Assembly: GCA_011391085.1 (NCBI GenBank)
Contig: JAABRD010000026.1
Span: forward strand, 1-64,000
DNA: 64,000 bases
Direction of reading: 5' to 3'
Source: Thiotrichaceae bacterium
Lineage (GTDB): Bacteria > Pseudomonadota > Gammaproteobacteria > Beggiatoales > Beggiatoaceae
Part shown: positions 1 through 9,942 of the stretch, one piece after another
Numbering within the stretch: the first letter of the stretch is position 1
Layout of the letters: each line of letters opens with the position of its first letter
The notes under the pieces: model-generated
The model's input: the letters and a program-made list of their open reading frames with translations, nothing else
Database searches by the model: none
What the model was told of the DNA's origin: nothing
Program-made: the position numbers and the translations under genes

Positions 1-249
1 GCCCCCCCGCACGCGGGGGGGAGTCATCCACGCCGCGGGGAGAGTCACCCCCCCGCGTGCGGGGGGGCTGGGGGGGGTACAAATGGATAGGAATATCACT
101 ATACAACAAATATCAGTCAAGGTAAGGAGAGTCCCCCCCGCGTGCGGGGGGAGCTGGGGAGAGCCCCCCCCCCGCGTGCGGGGGGGCTGGGGGGGGTACA
201 AATGGATAGGAATATCACTATACAACAAATATCAGTCAAGGTAAATTAA
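1..249. repeat. Direct repeat with C/G-run palindromes upstream of cas4
   Basis: Two copies of a roughly 70-base unit lie 119 bases apart (about 55-125 and 174-244). Each joins a C/G-run palindrome (CCCCCGCGTGCGGGGG type, family G) to an AT-rich tail containing GGAATATCACTATAC. The second copy ends six bases before the cas4 start, so it must carry or replace the cas4 leader. Similar C/G palindromes occur at about 24565-24640 and 54570-54610, and the GGAATATCACTATAC core recurs near 60500. No T-tract follows the palindromes, so they do not look like simple terminators. Confidence 0.75.
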
Positions 250-250
250 G

Positions 251-811
251 ATGAACCACGAACTTTTTGCTATTCTTTGTAGTGAGGCTGAACACCGTCA
301 TATCCACGGTCTTCTCTTCCAACATATTGTTTTGTGTCCGACGCGGGCTTGGTTACATTATCACCGGGTGGATTGTTATCATTTGAATCGGCACATGAAG
401 ATGGGGTTGTGGTTACATGAGACGGCTTATGGAGGAGAGAGTGCAGAACCGTATTTTGGGGCTGGGATTGCGCCGGATATGTTGGATTTTGTGAAACGGG
501 AAGTCAGTGAGGTGAAGAAGTCGAAATCGCATGAGGCGGCGGCTATTTCTCAGTTGCGTTTTTATGTGGCGGTGATGCAGGAGGTGACGGGGGAACCGTG
601 GGTGGGGATGTTGCGTTATCCCAGTGCCAAGCGGACGAAGCGGGTGGTGTTGGATGGGCCGGCGCAGTTGGAGTTGTTGGAGGCGTTTGCGCAAATTAAG
701 GCGGTGATTGAGTTGCCGGTGCCGCCAGCGAAGGTGGAGAAGAAGATTTGTGCGAATTGTTCTTATCGGATTTTGTGTTGGGGGTTGGGGACGGAGGATG
801 AGGATTATTGA
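251..811 (+). CDS. cas4: CRISPR-associated exonuclease Cas4
   Basis: 186 residues, normal for Cas4, a RecB-type Fe-S nuclease that trims and orients prespacers for Cas1-Cas2. Visible motifs are an N-terminal cysteine (C29, in CPTRAWLHYHR), a PDMLDF aspartate region followed by the ExK of SEVKKS, and a C-terminal cysteine cluster C167, C170 and C176. Together these give the four cysteines of a 4Fe-4S site. The ATG lies directly after the upstream repeat. cas1 follows after a 375-base repeat-filled gap, so the adaptation genes are not tightly packed. Third codon positions are rich in G and T, as in cas1 and cas2 but unlike the csm genes. Confidence 0.9.
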   Translation: MNHELFAILCSEAEHRHIHGLLFQHIVLCPTRAWLHYHRVDCYHLNRHMKMGLWLHETAYGGESAEPYFGAGIAPDMLDFVKREVSEVKKSKSHEAAAISQLRFYVAVMQEVTGEPWVGMLRYPSAKRTKRVVLDGPAQLELLEAFAQIKAVIELPVPPAKVEKKICANCSYRILCWGLGTEDEDY

Positions 812-1186
812 TTTATTTGGGGAAACGCTGGAGTAGAGGCTTTAGCTGCAATGCCATTAAGTTAAGAAATTAAAGTGGCTAAGGAATTAAAATAGCGTTG
901 GACTAGAGGCTTCAGCCGGTGGGTGCAGAACATAATTGAAATCGCAGTGCCCCACCCACCGGCTAAAGCCTCTAGTCCACCTGTCGATTAATTTTGGGGG
1001 GCTGTTTTCCTTAACTTAATGGCATTGAGGCTTTCGCCGGTGGGGGCCGAACAGAATTAAATGGCCGGGAACGGCCACCGGCTGAAGCCTCTAGTCCCGC
1101 CGCCGGTGGTGTTGGCACGTCACCGGCTGAAGCCTCTAGTCCCGTTGGGGGAGGTTATTATTCATTATTCATTATTCATTAAAACC
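812..1186. repeat. Family A dispersed repeats between cas4 and cas1
   Basis: No gene is seen here. The stretch holds several family A half-sites (CTAGAGGCTTTAGC and CCGGCTGAAGCCTCTAGTCC) in both orientations, at about 829-865, 899-981 and 1025-1143, with the commonly associated segment ATGCCATTAAGTTAAG. A short run of TTCATTA repeats (about 1160-1180) precedes the cas1 start. An open frame runs from 1061 through the repeats into cas1, but its first 42 codons are repeat-derived and were not used. Confidence 0.8.
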
Positions 1187-2167
1187 ATGGATACATTATA
1201 TTTACTTAACAATACGAAAATCAGTCGTCATGATAACACGTTGCGGGTTGCGCCTGAGGAAGGGAAGGCGCGGAATTTTCCCGTGGAGGCGTTGAAACAT
1301 ATCATTGTGATTGGGAGTACCACGTTTAATACGGAACTGGCTACCTTTTTGGGTAAGAATGATGTGCGGGTGTCGTTTTTGGATTTTTATGGGAACTTTT
1401 CGGGGTCGTTGGAAGCGGCCACTCCTTATGCGTCGGGGAAGGTGCATTTGGCGCAGGCGCAAATTATTTTGGAGGAGGAGAAGCGGTTGGCTTTGGCGAA
1501 GTTGATGTTGGGTGGGGCGTCGCAGAATTTGTTGAATAATCTGCGTTATTATGCTTATCGTGGGAAGGAGGAGGTGAAACCTATCATTGAGGAGGTGCAG
1601 GCGCATCGGACTTTGTTGTTGGCGGCGAAGAGTATTGAACAGTTGATGGGGTATGAGGGGATGGCGCGACAGGCTTATTATTCGGCGTGGGGGTTGATTA
1701 ATCCGTTGTTGAAGATTGAGAAGCGGACGAGGCAACCGCCGACGGACCGGATTAACGCCCTCATTTCGTTTTGTAATGGGTTGGTGTATAGTGTTTGTAA
1801 GCATCAGTTGTCGCAAACGCATTTGGATTTGACGTTGAGTTTTATTCATGCGCCGACGCAGGCACGGGCTTCGTTGTCGTTGGATTTGGCGGAGATTTTT
1901 AAGCCGGTGGTGGCGGATAAGTTGTTGATATTTGGGATGGTGAATCGGCACATGTTGGGGGATGGGGATTTTGATGAGAAGGTGGGTATTTGTTTGTTGA
2001 GTGAGACGGGGCGTCGGAAGGTGGTGGAGGAGTTTCGGGAGAAGATGGATAAGGAGGAGGTTGAGGGAATGCGGGGTTGGAAGGCGGTGATGTTGCGGGA
2101 GGCGTTTCGGTTGCAAGCGCATGTGTTGGGGATGGAGTTGTATTCTCCGTATATTCATAGGGTGTAG
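1187..2167 (+). CDS. cas1: CRISPR integrase Cas1
   Basis: 326 residues. Cas1 is the metal-dependent integrase that inserts prespacers at the leader-end repeat in complex with Cas2. The likely active site is E157 (in YEGMARQAYYSAWG), H221 (in FIHAPT) and D233 or E236 (in LDLAEIF). The spacing of about 64 and 12-15 residues matches the family. The ATG at 1187 begins MDTLYLLNN, the expected start of the N-terminal beta domain; the 42 upstream in-frame codons translate repeat DNA (HRLKPLV). cas2 begins four bases after the stop, so the two genes are probably cotranscribed. Confidence 0.95.
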   Translation: MDTLYLLNNTKISRHDNTLRVAPEEGKARNFPVEALKHIIVIGSTTFNTELATFLGKNDVRVSFLDFYGNFSGSLEAATPYASGKVHLAQAQIILEEEKRLALAKLMLGGASQNLLNNLRYYAYRGKEEVKPIIEEVQAHRTLLLAAKSIEQLMGYEGMARQAYYSAWGLINPLLKIEKRTRQPPTDRINALISFCNGLVYSVCKHQLSQTHLDLTLSFIHAPTQARASLSLDLAEIFKPVVADKLLIFGMVNRHMLGDGDFDEKVGICLLSETGRRKVVEEFREKMDKEEVEGMRGWKAVMLREAFRLQAHVLGMELYSPYIHRV

Positions 2168-2171
2168 CGTT

Positions 2172-2450
2172 ATGTTTGTGGTGGTGTTTTATGATGTGCC
2201 TGCGAAGCGCACGAATGTGTTTCGGAAGTTGTTGTCTAGGTATTTGACTTGGCGGCAGAATAGTGTGTTTGCGGGGGATTTGACGGAGGCGTTGTATAAG
2301 AAGATGCGGCATGAGATTGATAAGGTGCTTAAGGATGAGGATAGGTTGGCTTTTGTGACGACGGCGAATCGGCATAATATTGCTGTGGAGATGTTGGAAC
2401 AGGGGATTTCTGGGCAGGATGATTCGCATCAAGGAAGTGCGGTGATGTAG
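2172..2450 (+). CDS. cas2: CRISPR adaptation protein Cas2
   Basis: 92 residues, the usual Cas2 length. Cas2 dimers bridge two Cas1 dimers in the spacer-integration complex. The protein begins MFVVVFYDVPAKRTNVFRKLL: a ferredoxin-like first strand ending in the conserved aspartate D8, then the basic helix. Earlier in-frame codons overlap the end of cas1 and were rejected because this ATG fits the family start exactly. It is the last gene before the array, which starts 249 bases downstream. Confidence 0.95.
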   Translation: MFVVVFYDVPAKRTNVFRKLLSRYLTWRQNSVFAGDLTEALYKKMRHEIDKVLKDEDRLAFVTTANRHNIAVEMLEQGISGQDDSHQGSAVM

Positions 2451-2699
2451 GGGGGTTGATAAATTGTGTAGGAGGTCTTATATTAGATGACGATTCATTA
2501 GCTAATTAGGCATGAAGGGTATATGGGTTTTATATAAATTCCATATAATATGTAGAGGACTACAACCTCCGGTGAGTCGAAAATGCTGGGGGGTCGTAGT
2601 AAAGTTGGAGGCGGTTCCTGCTGATTTGACGTATGATTTTGACTGCATTGACGTATTTGAAATCTTTCACTTATCGTCGGGAACCGCATTGAATGGAGG
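2451..2699 (+). promoter_or_regulatory. Candidate CRISPR leader / array-flanking region
   Basis: No gene is seen between cas2 and the first repeat. The region has an AT-rich part (about 2465-2560, including TATATAAATTCCATATAATATG) and a unique segment touching the array. That segment has an 8-base inverted repeat, GCGGTTCC at 2611-2618 and GGAACCGC at 2680-2687, enclosing two TGACGTAT copies. Position next to cas1-cas2 favours a leader on this side. However, the repeat read on the minus strand ends in CTTGAAAC, a common 5-prime crRNA handle form, which would put the leader at the other end. Array polarity is unresolved. Confidence 0.5.
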
Positions 2700-5600
2700 G
2701 TTTCAAGTTCCCATTAGGGGTAGAAAGATTTCCGCTTGGTGGGTCAAAAAAAATTGGTAGGAAGGTTTCAAGTTCCCATTAGGGGTAGAAAGCGTCTAAA
2801 AGAAAAACTTTTTGCAATAGATAAAAATGTTTCAAGTTCCCATTAGGGGTAGAAAGCCCACAATGAACCCGTCCACCGTCCACCCGTCCACCGTTTCAAG
2901 TTCCCATTAGGGGTAGAAAGGCTATGTCGTTAGATCGCTCAATCGGAATACACAGTTTCAAGTTCCCATTAGGGGTAGAAAGTGAGTAAACTTAGGCGTT
3001 TTTGCGGCAATTATAACAGGTTTCAAGTTCCCATTAGGGGTAGAAAGATGTAACCACGAGAGATCACCAATGACTATGTCGTTCTGTTTCAAGTTCCCAT
3101 TAGGGGTAGAAAGCCGCACTCAAAACAGTGTTCAAGTGCTTTCATTCAAGTTTCAAGTTCCCATTAGGGGTAGAAAGAGTGGCTTATTGGGGTAGTGGAC
3201 TAAGTAGATATTGTTTCAAGTTCCCATTAGGGGTAGAAAGTATTCTTTTCTATTTCAAGACCGTCTAAAAGAAAACTGTTTCAAGTTCCCATTAGGGGTA
3301 GAAAGGCACGGCGTGACTTTTTAAAAGCAATGATCTGAGGGGGTTTCAAGTTCCCATTAGGGGTAGAAAGACCGCCGATAAGGAAAGTCACCGCGTTGGA
3401 CATGGTGTTTCAAGTTCCCATTAGGGGTAGAAAGGCGGGGAATAACTGCACTGGTATCATCGTTGTCAGTATGTTTCAAGTTCCCATTAGGGGTAGAAAG
3501 TGCACCATGTAGAAGTATTAACGGGCGTTGCCATTGTTTCAAGTTCCCATTAGGGGTAGAAAGATACTGCGGCACTCAATTCATCCTTACTAGGCTGTGT
3601 TTCAAGTTCCCATTAGGGGTAGAAAGGTTGTCGAACAATTGAACCCGCCACTTGTTTTCATTGTTTCAAGTTCCCATTAGGGGTAGAAAGACCAATTTAT
3701 TGCAACGAGAAACGGCCGCGACCGTGTTTCAAGTTCCCATTAGGGGTAGAAAGAAAACCGTTTAGCAATGAAAAAAGGGGGTTGTTTGGGTGTTTCAAGT
3801 TCCCATTAGGGGTAGAAAGTCGCATTCTGCAAGTGTGGCTTTGTCGTCGTGGTTGTGTTTCAAGTTCCCATTAGGGGTAGAAAGCCTCCAGTTGCTTACT
3901 CACGGCGTACCAATAAGCACGTTTCAAGTTCCCATTAGGGGTAGAAAGTCAAGACGAACTATCTAGGCACTGGCGGATTAACCGCGTTTCAAGTTCCCAT
4001 TAGGGGTAGAAAGTCCATAGATGAACTCATGGAGTTAGATTTAATCGGGTTTCAAGTTCCCATTAGGGGTAGAAAGAGTATCAACTGTGCCTGGTATTAA
4101 ATTTGGTGTTCCTGTTTCAAGTTCCCATTAGGGGTAGAAAGACTGAGACAGCAATCAACTTGACTATCACTCAAATGGTTTCAAGTTCCCATTAGGGGTA
4201 GAAAGATACTGCGGCACTCAATTCATCCTTACTAGGCTGTGTTTCAAGTTCCCATTAGGGGTAGAAAGGTTGTCGAACAATTGAACCCGCCACTTGTTTT
4301 CATTGTTTCAAGTTCCCATTAGGGGTAGAAAGAAAGAATATGGGTACATGTATAGTTGTCGACGCGGTGTTTCAAGTTCCCATTAGGGGTAGAAAGTATT
4401 CTGTCAGTGGGGGGATGAGTCGCATGGGGGTGTTTCAAGTTCCCATTAGGGGTAGAAAGAATTTGAAGAGAAAAAAAAAAGTGCCTACTGTAGCCGTTTC
4501 AAGTTCCCATTAGGGGTAGAAAGCCTCCATTGAGGATATGGACTGCATCCTCACCTAACAGTTTCAAGTTCCCATTAGGGGTAGAAAGAGATTCAACGCG
4601 CTTTATCGTGTGCCGCGGGGGGACGGTTTCAAGTTCCCATTAGGGGTAGAAAGATCCGTACCCAAAACTCGTCTGTGCCCATAGAATCCTGTTTCAAGTT
4701 CCCATTAGGGGTAGAAAGGTTACAGATGCGGGCACGAGGGATGGCATTAAGGGACTGTTTCAAGTTCCCATTAGGGGTAGAAAGAATAGTTCCTACCACG
4801 TTCCCAACCCAGTCTTTTACTGTTTCAAGTTCCCATTAGGGGTAGAAAGTAGCATGCTGGCCAACTGGCTTAAGATGGTATCAGTTTCAAGTTCCCATTA
4901 GGGGTAGAAAGTCAAACCGAACCAAACCCGCATACATCCTTTGAATGGTTTCAAGTTCCCATTAGGGGTAGAAAGCATGGACCTTCTCAAAATCCGAACG
5001 ATAAGGCGACTTGTTTCAAGTTCCCATTAGGGGTAGAAAGAATAACACCATGAGGAGACAAAACAACTCAAACGGTTTCAAGTTCCCATTAGGGGTAGAA
5101 AGCACTGCCGGGACGGACGTAGCGGCCTTATCGCAACGTTTCAAGTTCCCATTAGGGGTAGAAAGTCGGTGGTTTTGAGATTAGAGATACCATTGAGTGG
5201 GTTTCAAGTTCCCATTAGGGGTAGAAAGCTTATATATAGAGGCATGGCAATAATGCCAAAACAAAAGTTTCAAGTTCCCATTAGGGGTAGAAAGTTGACC
5301 ATCATGTCGGTCTCTACTTTAGCGGCCTCTTGTTTCAAGTTCCCATTAGGGGTAGAAAGCTCGTGGTAGAGGTTTATCGAGTGGGGGGTATGGTTTGTTT
5401 CAAGTTCCCATTAGGGGTAGAAAGACAATCCAAATTGACCGCTGGATCAAACAGGTCGTCGGTTTCAAGTTCCCATTAGGGGTAGAAAGAAGATACTTTG
5501 AATCGCCGTGATGACAGAATCGTAGGTTTCAAGTTCCCATTAGGGGTAGAAAGAAATACCATACCAACCTCCATTCCATTCTCAATACGTTTCAAGTTCC

Positions 5601-8600
5601 CATTAGGGGTAGAAAGTATGCCATTCAAAGCCGTCCCCCGAAGCTGACCCAGGTTTCAAGTTCCCATTAGGGGTAGAAAGCCTTTGAGAATCAAGGTGGA
5701 ATGATAGCTTATTAGTTTCAAGTTCCCATTAGGGGTAGAAAGACTGGAATAGAGGACTTGATAGACCATAACATCTGATGTTTCAAGTTCCCATTAGGGG
5801 TAGAAAGAAAACCTTCAGAGGTGGGTGGGGAAGGAGGGACGTGGTTTCAAGTTCCCATTAGGGGTAGAAAGATCTCACGCTAGTGATATACAACATCCCA
5901 AGATAATGTTTCAAGTTCCCATTAGGGGTAGAAAGACACTTGAAATAGATTGTGGCCGATTTGCCCATTTAGTTTCAAGTTCCCATTAGGGGTAGAAAGT
6001 GCAACTTTTGCGACTCTTGAAGAAGCCGTGGCTTCAGTTTCAAGTTCCCATTAGGGGTAGAAAGCGAATCCAATGGACGGTTTTCTAAAACCTGATACGG
6101 TTTCAAGTTCCCATTAGGGGTAGAAAGTGATAATAAACTTAATCCGAATATCGCAATAAATGTTGTTTCAAGTTCCCATTAGGGGTAGAAAGATTGTTTT
6201 TTGTTCCTCTTGTGTGGGAGAGCGACTGTTTCAAGTTCCCATTAGGGGTAGAAAGTTTTACCCATTTACCACCTTTACAATCTGCGCGTGTTTCAAGTTC
6301 CCATTAGGGGTAGAAAGTGGTGATTCCATCCCGCGATGTTTGCGTGGTGGATGTTTCAAGTTCCCATTAGGGGTAGAAAGAATTTAGTGTCAGCATTGGT
6401 CGCTTTTTCGATTTCAGTTTCAAGTTCCCATTAGGGGTAGAAAGCCCAGATTACACCGTAGGGGAGTATCTTTATTCCTTCGGGTTTCAAGTTCCCATTA
6501 GGGGTAGAAAGGTTGACTTTGAGCTCCCATCAGTTGTATCAACATCGTTTCAAGTTCCCATTAGGGGTAGAAAGAACACGATGCGGATTAACCGGTGCAT
6601 AAACACCCCGTTTCAAGTTCCCATTAGGGGTAGAAAGACCACCCCCGTCAACGGACCAACTGGACCTGTTTCGGTTTCAAGTTCCCATTAGGGGTAGAAA
6701 GATGTATTTTCTTCTTGGAATTAGACGACTCTCATGGTTTCAAGTTCCCATTAGGGGTAGAAAGATGAAAGATTCAATCTCTTGTCTGTCATGGTTACAG
6801 TTTCAAGTTCCCATTAGGGGTAGAAAGTTGATGATTGACGCTGCCTATCAATACAGAAAGACGTTTCAAGTTCCCATTAGGGGTAGAAAGTCGTAGAAGA
6901 AGCGGAACAAACGCCGTTTGTGACACTGGTTTCAAGTTCCCATTAGGGGTAGAAAGTTTAACATCGTATCGCGATAGCCGGTCATAGCTTCGTTTCAAGT
7001 TCCCATTAGGGGTAGAAAGCTATACAAATTTTGAAACCCGCATGAATAGGGCATCGTTTCAAGTTCCCATTAGGGGTAGAAAGAAAAAAGAACCAAATAA
7101 AAAACTAACTAACCGCTAGTTTCAAGTTCCCATTAGGGGTAGAAAGTTTGAATAATACCACGCTTCTTAATTGCGGTGGTTTGTTTCAAGTTCCCATTAG
7201 GGGTAGAAAGTGATTTAACAGAATATCAATCCCTGAGAAATGCAGGGTTTCAAGTTCCCATTAGGGGTAGAAAGAAATAAGCTCGCGTGGTGTCGGGCGT
7301 TTTAAAACATCGTTTCAAGTTCCCATTAGGGGTAGAAAGCTCATCAATACCTTTCTTAGGAGGAATTGGACAGTGTTTCAAGTTCCCATTAGGGGTAGAA
7401 AGATTATACATTTTATCCCACGCCCATAATTCTTGCGAAGTTTCAAGTTCCCATTAGGGGTAGAAAGAATGAACACCAACGTACTGCCATCCTCATACTC
7501 TCTTTGTTTCAAGTTCCCATTAGGGGTAGAAAGATGATTGAGTACACGCCCGAAGGTAAAAAGGCATAGTTTCAAGTTCCCATTAGGGGTAGAAAGAAGT
7601 AGAGTTGATAACCATCATTGAGTATTTCATCTGTTTCAAGTTCCCATTAGGGGTAGAAAGATGATGACGGAATCGTAGTCACCTTCATTAAACAGTTTCA
7701 AGTTCCCATTAGGGGTAGAAAGAATTGTTGATTGGCTTTGGCACTTTTCACGCTTAGTGTTTCAAGTTCCCATTAGGGGTAGAAAGGGGTGACTTTGGGG
7801 TAGGTGCTGTCACTGGGGCGGGCGTTTCAAGTTCCCATTAGGGGTAGAAAGATTCTCCCCTTGCTATTCTTGCTGTTTCTTCAGTGGTTTCAAGTTCCCA
7901 TTAGGGGTAGAAAGAGGGGATACATCCAACACCGTCAGGCAATCAAGGTGGTTTCAAGTTCCCATTAGGGGTAGAAAGTAAGGGCGTCTCCGCCTGTAAT
8001 AGATTTGAATACAGAGTTTCAAGTTCCCATTAGGGGTAGAAAGGCTGGGTCGGTGATAGGCATTGCGGCAAAATCATGAGTTTCAAGTTCCCATTAGGGG
8101 TAGAAAGACCATACTATTAACGCACAGGTGTGGAATGTCGTTGTTTCAAGTTCCCATTAGGGGTAGAAAGAGTGATTTCAACTCCTAATGTAGAGGAGAG
8201 AATCGGTTTCAAGTTCCCATTAGGGGTAGAAAGATGTTTAAACCTCCTGTAGTATATAAGGATGCTGTTGTTTCAAGTTCCCATTAGGGGTAGAAAGTTG
8301 GTCAAACCCCTCCGTTGTCCATCCAAACGCGGCGAGTTTCAAGTTCCCATTAGGGGTAGAAAGTCCCGTAATAGATTTGAATACTGATCCGTCCCCTCGT
8401 TTCAAGTTCCCATTAGGGGTAGAAAGCCATAAGGAGTTTAGATACCCCCGTAACATAATTGGTTTCAAGTTCCCATTAGGGGTAGAAAGTGTTTTTTTAA
8501 ATATCAATACACTTTAATAAAAATAGTTTCAAGTTCCCATTAGGGGTAGAAAGTTGTTAGGCAACTTTTGGCGACCCTTGAAAAATTCAGTTTCAAGTTC

Positions 8601-9899
8601 CCATTAGGGGTAGAAAGGCTGACTTGCGTACCAGGGCCTGGCACTGATTGTTGAGTTTCAAGTTCCCATTAGGGGTAGAAAGCTATAAGCCTAACAGCTT
8701 ATGGGGCAATGGAGTGAATGGTTTCAAGTTCCCATTAGGGGTAGAAAGCCGAAAAGGGGCCCGCACCGACGCACTGACAACGCGTTTCAAGTTCCCATTA
8801 GGGGTAGAAAGTTCATATGTGATTTTTTATGACTGTGAATAAGGAAGGTTTCAAGTTCCCATTAGGGGTAGAAAGCCAAATCAAAGAACTAAGCAAAATG
8901 GATTTTGTGCGGGTTTCAAGTTCCCATTAGGGGTAGAAAGAGTTCCTCGCAGAACTGGAGGATTTCTGTCCAAACTGGTTTCAAGTTCCCATTAGGGGTA
9001 GAAAGTTCAAACTCTTCAAATTCTTCGGTATTGGTTTCTTCGTTTCAAGTTCCCATTAGGGGTAGAAAGATCAAATTATCTGCCTGATTATCTTCAGGTT
9101 CATGGGTTTCAAGTTCCCATTAGGGGTAGAAAGGCCGTACGATTCAACCGCGGCAACCATAAAGCACTTGGTTTCAAGTTCCCATTAGGGGTAGAAAGGC
9201 GGTACCGGATAACGTTGCAGTGGAATTTATGGAGTTTCAAGTTCCCATTAGGGGTAGAAAGACCAGATATTCCAGCTGTAACATCTCGGCCTGTCGTGTT
9301 TCAAGTTCCCATTAGGGGTAGAAAGTAACGCCGCGAATGATTGCCGACACCTGCGGTTTGTGTTTCAAGTTCCCATTAGGGGTAGAAAGTAGGATATTCA
9401 ATCAACAAGCATGTGGAAGGGAGACGTTTCAAGTTCCCATTAGGGGTAGAAAGCACTAGGAATACCAAGCCCCAATGGTACCGAAAAAGGTTTCAAGTTC
9501 CCATTAGGGGTAGAAAGCCAAACCAATAGGAATAAAATCAAAAAGTAAGTCGTTTCAAGTTCCCATTAGGGGTAGAAAGACCGGTATTTGTATTCCAAAG
9601 TTTAGCTGTGTTATCCGTTTCAAGTTCCCATTAGGGGTAGAAAGTTTACCTTCTATTGCAACTTTATGACAATAACAAGTTTCAAGTTCCCATTAGGGGT
9701 AGAAAGTTAAACCTCCGAGGTCTATAAGACCTCGGAGGTTTGGTTTCAAGTTCCCATTAGGGGTAGAAAGAAACTTTCGATTAAATAGTTCTATCGTGTT
9801 GTCTGCAGTTTCAAGTTCCCATTAGGGGTAGAAAGTTGGCTGTACAACTTCAACACGCCATCCACGATGTAGTTTCAAGTTCCCATTAGGGGTAGAAAG
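2700..9899. CRISPR. CRISPR array, 113 repeats and 112 spacers
   Basis: A 28-base repeat (starting GTTTCAAGTTCCC, ending GGGGTAGAAAG) recurs about every 64 bases. I counted 113 starts, from 2700 to 9872. Spacers are about 34-38 bases. No repeat variant was noticed, including at either end. The centre CCCATTAGGGG can form a short CCC/GGG stem, and the repeat ends are partly complementary (GTTTC and GAAAG). The array lies between cas1-cas2 and the type III-A effector genes. Notable contents are a duplicated spacer pair (3564-3662 and 4206-4304), overlapping spacer pairs and a palindromic spacer (9707-9742). Direction of transcription is not certain. Confidence 0.98.
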
Positions 9900-9942
9900 A
9901 GGGGTAGAAAGGTGCTCATTCTTCAACTCATATACATCACAG
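9900..9942. other. Array end: partial repeat and truncated flank
   Basis: Directly after the last full repeat, its final 12 bases (AGGGGTAGAAAG) occur a second time at 9900-9911. About 30 unique bases follow before the insertion sequence begins at 9943. The interrupted flank resumes at 11228. The partial copy may be a remnant of a degraded terminal repeat or a small slippage duplication. Confidence 0.8.

Noticed and set aside
1-190. C/G-run palindromes as intrinsic terminators
   Set aside because: The stems are strong but no T-tract follows, and the same palindromes recur in unrelated positions, so a dispersed-repeat explanation is better.
1061-1186. N-terminal extension of cas1
   Set aside because: The 42 codons translate family A repeat DNA (HRLKPLV twice); the ATG at 1187 matches the Cas1 family start.
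1202-2432. Long minus-strand open frames opposite cas1 and cas2
   Set aside because: They are low-complexity His/Leu/Pro/Arg shadows caused by the G/T-rich codon use of the real plus-strand genes.
3357-9087. Many short open frames within the array on both strands
   Set aside because: They translate the CRISPR repeat again and again (FQVPIRGRK, FKFPLGVES or LSTPNGNLK) with spacer-encoded residues between; they are artefacts of the array.
9879-9911. A 114th, variant repeat at the end of the array
   Set aside because: Only the last 12 bases of the repeat are duplicated directly after the final full copy, with no spacer in between, so it is not counted as a repeat unit.
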